Positions 4,993-6,735 of a stretch of DNA of 6,735 nucleotides are shown here, piece after piece. The stretch is taken from contig JAQTRM010000011.1 in the NCBI GenBank assembly GCA_028711825.1, forward strand, positions 5,300 to 12,034, read 5' to 3'. The notes beneath the pieces were generated by a model. The model was not told the origin of the DNA, searched no databases, and saw only the letters and a list, made by a program, of their open reading frames with translations. Origin of the DNA: Candidatus Omnitrophota bacterium (GTDB lineage: Bacteria; Omnitrophota; Gorgyraeia; Gygaellales; Profunditerraquicolaceae). Position 1 is the stretch's first letter, and each line of letters starts with the position of its first letter. The position numbers and the translations under genes are program-made.

Positions 4993-5640
4993 ATGCATCT
5001 GGTTCTTTTAGGCCCCCCAGGGGCGGGTAAAGGCACTCAGGCAAAGAGGCTGGCGGAAAAGCTTGACCTTCCGCATATCTCTACGGGGGATATCCTGAGA
5101 AATAATGTTAAACTTGGCACGGAATTAGGGAAGCAGGCCAAAGGTATTATGGAGAAAGGGCTGCTTGTTCCGGATGATTTGATGGCTAAGATGCTTGATG
5201 AACGTTTCAGCAATCCGGATATTAAAAAAGGTTTTATTCTTGACGGCTACCCCAGGACGCTGCCCCAGGCCGATTGCCTGGACCGGATTTTGAAAGATAA
5301 AGGATTGAACCTGGATCTGGTGATTTACCTGGATAGCAGCGATGAAGTGATTATCAAGCGTCTTACCGGCAGGCTGGTCTGTTCAAAATGCGGGGCCAAT
5401 TATCACGTTACCAATATGCCCCCTAAGGTTCAAGGCGTATGCGACAGCTGTCAGGGTTCTTTGTATCAGCGTTCCGATGATAATGAAACTACGGTACGTA
5501 AGCGCCTGGAGGTTTATAAACAGCAGGTTTCTTCTTTGATAGAGCATTATAAAAATTCGGGTAAACTTCATACCCTGAATGCGGATTTAGGGGCGCAGAT
5601 CGTTCTGGAACAGATTATTGAATTGAGCGCCAAGGTTTAA
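4993..5640 (+). CDS. adk: Adenylate kinase, long form with zinc-binding LID
   Basis: The enzyme catalyses ATP + AMP = 2 ADP in the cytoplasm, keeping adenine nucleotides balanced. At 215 residues it is the long bacterial type. The P-loop is GPPGAGKGTQ at residues 7-16 with Lys13; the AMP-site residues include STGDILR (30-36) and FILDGYPRT (81-89, Arg88). The LID runs from about 125: GRLVC, with C130/C133 and C150/C153 forming a four-cysteine zinc site as in many Gram-positive and thermophile enzymes, rather than the zinc-free E. coli LID. Arg160 and Arg171 (YQRSDDNETTVRKRL) complete the catalytic set. It starts 13 bases after secY using a strong AGGAG site, and map follows without a gap. The secY-adk-map order is common in bacteria. 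Confidence 0.98.
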   Translation: MHLVLLGPPGAGKGTQAKRLAEKLDLPHISTGDILRNNVKLGTELGKQAKGIMEKGLLVPDDLMAKMLDERFSNPDIKKGFILDGYPRTLPQADCLDRILKDKGLNLDLVIYLDSSDEVIIKRLTGRLVCSKCGANYHVTNMPPKVQGVCDSCQGSLYQRSDDNETTVRKRLEVYKQQVSSLIEHYKNSGKLHTLNADLGAQIVLEQIIELSAKV

Positions 5641-6387
5641 ATGATTCCTCTTAAATCTGAAAATGATTTAAAGATGCTTAAGCGTTCGGGGTCGATCCTG
5701 GCTTCGGTGATGCGGAAGCTGGAGGATGCGATCCTGCCGGGTATGACTACCGCCGATATCGACCGCATAAGCGAGGAATTGATCCTTAAGGAAAAGGCCT
5801 TACCGGCCTTTAAGGATTATCACGGTTTTCCTTGCAGCGCCTGTATCTCGGTTAACGAAGAGGTGGTGCACGGAATTCCCGGCGCGAAGGTTATTTCGGA
5901 AGGCGATATCGTTAGTATAGATTTAGGGGTAAATTTCCAGGGTTATTTCTCGGATATGGCGGTAACGCTGCCCGTGGGGAAGACGGACCCGGAAAAACTA
6001 AGGCTGATCAGGATCACCCGGGAATCTTTGGATCTCGGGATAAGCTATGCCAGGTCGGGGAACTATCTTACTGACATTTCCCATAATATCCAAAGATTCG
6101 CGGAGAAAGAGGGTTTTTCAGTTGTCCGCCAATTTGTGGGGCATGGGATCGGAAAAGCCCTGCATGAAGAGCCGGAGGTTCCTAATTTCGGAAGCGCAGG
6201 CCTGGGGCCGCTTCTTAAGAGCGGAATGGTCCTGGCGATTGAGCCGATGATTAATGCCGGCAGTTGGGAATGCCGGGTTCAGCAAAACGGCTGGACGGCG
6301 GTTACCCGGGACGGTTTACCGTCGGCGCATTTCGAGCATACGGTAGCGGTTACGGAAAATGGTCCCTTGATCCTGACGAGTATATAA
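5641..6387 (+). CDS. map: Methionine aminopeptidase type I
   Basis: This cytoplasmic metalloprotease removes the initiator methionine from new proteins when the second residue is small. The 248-residue length and lack of an insertion or N-terminal zinc finger place it in bacterial type Ia. The five metal ligands are visible: Asp94 (VSIDLG), Asp105 (FSDMAV), His168 (VGHGIG), Glu201 (AIEPM) and Glu232 (FEHTVAV). His77 (VVHGIP) and His175 (LHEEP) match substrate-contacting histidines of the E. coli enzyme. The ATG touches the adk stop codon directly. AAGG at 5632-5635 lies 5 bases before it, inside adk, so the two genes are probably translationally coupled. Confidence 0.98.
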   Translation: MIPLKSENDLKMLKRSGSILASVMRKLEDAILPGMTTADIDRISEELILKEKALPAFKDYHGFPCSACISVNEEVVHGIPGAKVISEGDIVSIDLGVNFQGYFSDMAVTLPVGKTDPEKLRLIRITRESLDLGISYARSGNYLTDISHNIQRFAEKEGFSVVRQFVGHGIGKALHEEPEVPNFGSAGLGPLLKSGMVLAIEPMINAGSWECRVQQNGWTAVTRDGLPSAHFEHTVAVTENGPLILTSI

Positions 6388-6403
6388 AAAAAGGATTTGC
6401 GGT

Positions 6404-6625
6404 ATGGGCAAAGAAGAGTTGATTGAAACAGAAGGAAAGATTGTCGAGGCGCTGCCTAACGCTATGTTTAAGGTGGAGCTTGAGAACGGGCATCTGGTGC
6501 TGGCGCACGTGTCCGGAAAAATGCGGATGAATTTCATCAGGATTATACCCGGAGATAAAGTAAAATTGGAACTTTCCCCTTATGATCTGAGCCGTGGCAG
6601 GATTACTTTCAGGGTTAGGGGCTGA
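6404..6625 (+). CDS. infA: Translation initiation factor IF-1
   Basis: IF-1 binds the A-site region of the 30S subunit and, with IF-2 and IF-3, helps select the initiator tRNA. The 73-residue protein is a single OB-fold domain of standard length. Family blocks are IETEGKIVEALPNAMFKVELENGHLVLAHVSGKMRMNFIRI, PGDKVKLELSPYDLSRGRITFR and a basic end. The ATG is set by AAGGA at 6391-6395, 8 bases upstream. It follows map by 16 bases. The TGA stop is immediately followed by an in-frame TAG, a tandem stop that would limit read-through towards rpmJ. Confidence 0.98.
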   Translation: MGKEELIETEGKIVEALPNAMFKVELENGHLVLAHVSGKMRMNFIRIIPGDKVKLELSPYDLSRGRITFRVRG

Positions 6626-6652
6626 TAGCATAAAAAAAAGGAAGGTGCGGGC

Positions 6653-6735
6653 GTGAAAGTAAAAGCTTCGATCAGAAAAATTTGCGATAAGTGTAAGATT
6701 ATTAAAAGAAGAGGGGTAGTGCGGGTAATTTGCAC
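6653..6735 (+). CDS. rpmJ: 50S ribosomal protein L36, 5' part (3' end outside window)
   Basis: L36 is the smallest large-subunit protein, about 37 residues, and binds 23S rRNA. The first 27 codons and two bases of the next are present. MKVKASIRKICDKCK and then RRGVVRVIC match the family closely. C11, C14 and C27 are three of the four zinc ligands, marking the zinc-containing version; the fourth, a histidine about 5 or 6 residues later, would lie beyond the window. The start is GTG, with AAGGA at 6638-6642 about 10 bases upstream. The order infA-rpmJ normally leads to rpsM, rpsK, rpsD and rpoA. Confidence 0.95.
   Translation, partial: MKVKASIRKICDKCKIIKRRGVVRVIC

Noticed and set aside
6047..6250. 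67-residue plus-strand frame within map
   Set aside because: It overlaps the region holding the His168 and Glu201 metal ligands of MetAP in another frame and shows no ribosome binding site or family resemblance.

Overview
This window is a long, uninterrupted plus-strand stretch of a bacterial ribosomal-protein (spc-type) operon with its usual downstream extension. The order is rplX (3' part only), rplE, rpsN, rpsH, rplF, rplR, rpsE, rplO, secY, adk, map, infA and rpmJ (5' part only). Every gene is recognised from conserved family motifs, no gene is broken, and no minus-strand gene is credible. I see no mobile element, tRNA, rRNA, CRISPR array or obvious promoter or terminator. The window is simply cut out of a larger transcription unit at both ends.

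Organism: this is a bacterium. It has bacterial L5/S14/S8/L6/L18/S5/L15 families, bacterial SecY, IF-1 and Shine-Dalgarno sites, with ATG and GTG starts. Three traits stand out. L24, S14, adenylate kinase and L36 are all in cysteine-rich, zinc-ribbon versions. The gene for L30 (rpmD) is missing from its normal place between rpsE and rplO. L15 has a lysine-rich N-terminal extension. These fit an uncultured lineage outside Proteobacteria; the PVC/Omnitrophota area is my best guess, but only a tentative inference.

Layout: positions 1-1009 hold L24 (end), L5 and zinc-type S14. Positions 1010-1089 hold a GC-rich hairpin in front of rpsH. rpsH and rplF are separated by 69 bases containing two mutually exclusive hairpins and a third near the rplF ribosome binding site. 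rplF and rplR are one base apart. A 102-base gap before rpsE contains a hairpin and a possible 28-codon ORF that stops inside the rpsE ribosome binding site. After a 63-base gap where rpmD would usually be, rplO overlaps secY by 8 bases, and adk, map, infA and rpmJ follow closely.

How the genes work together: the ribosomal proteins build both subunits. SecY forms the membrane channel used by nascent membrane and secreted proteins. MetAP removes the initiator methionine from new chains, IF-1 supports initiation, and Adk balances adenine nucleotides for this energy-demanding programme. I find no convincing new biological system. The most interesting material is in the structured spacers, the duplicated 12-base ribosome-binding leader in front of rpsE and adk, the small ORF, and the L15 extension.
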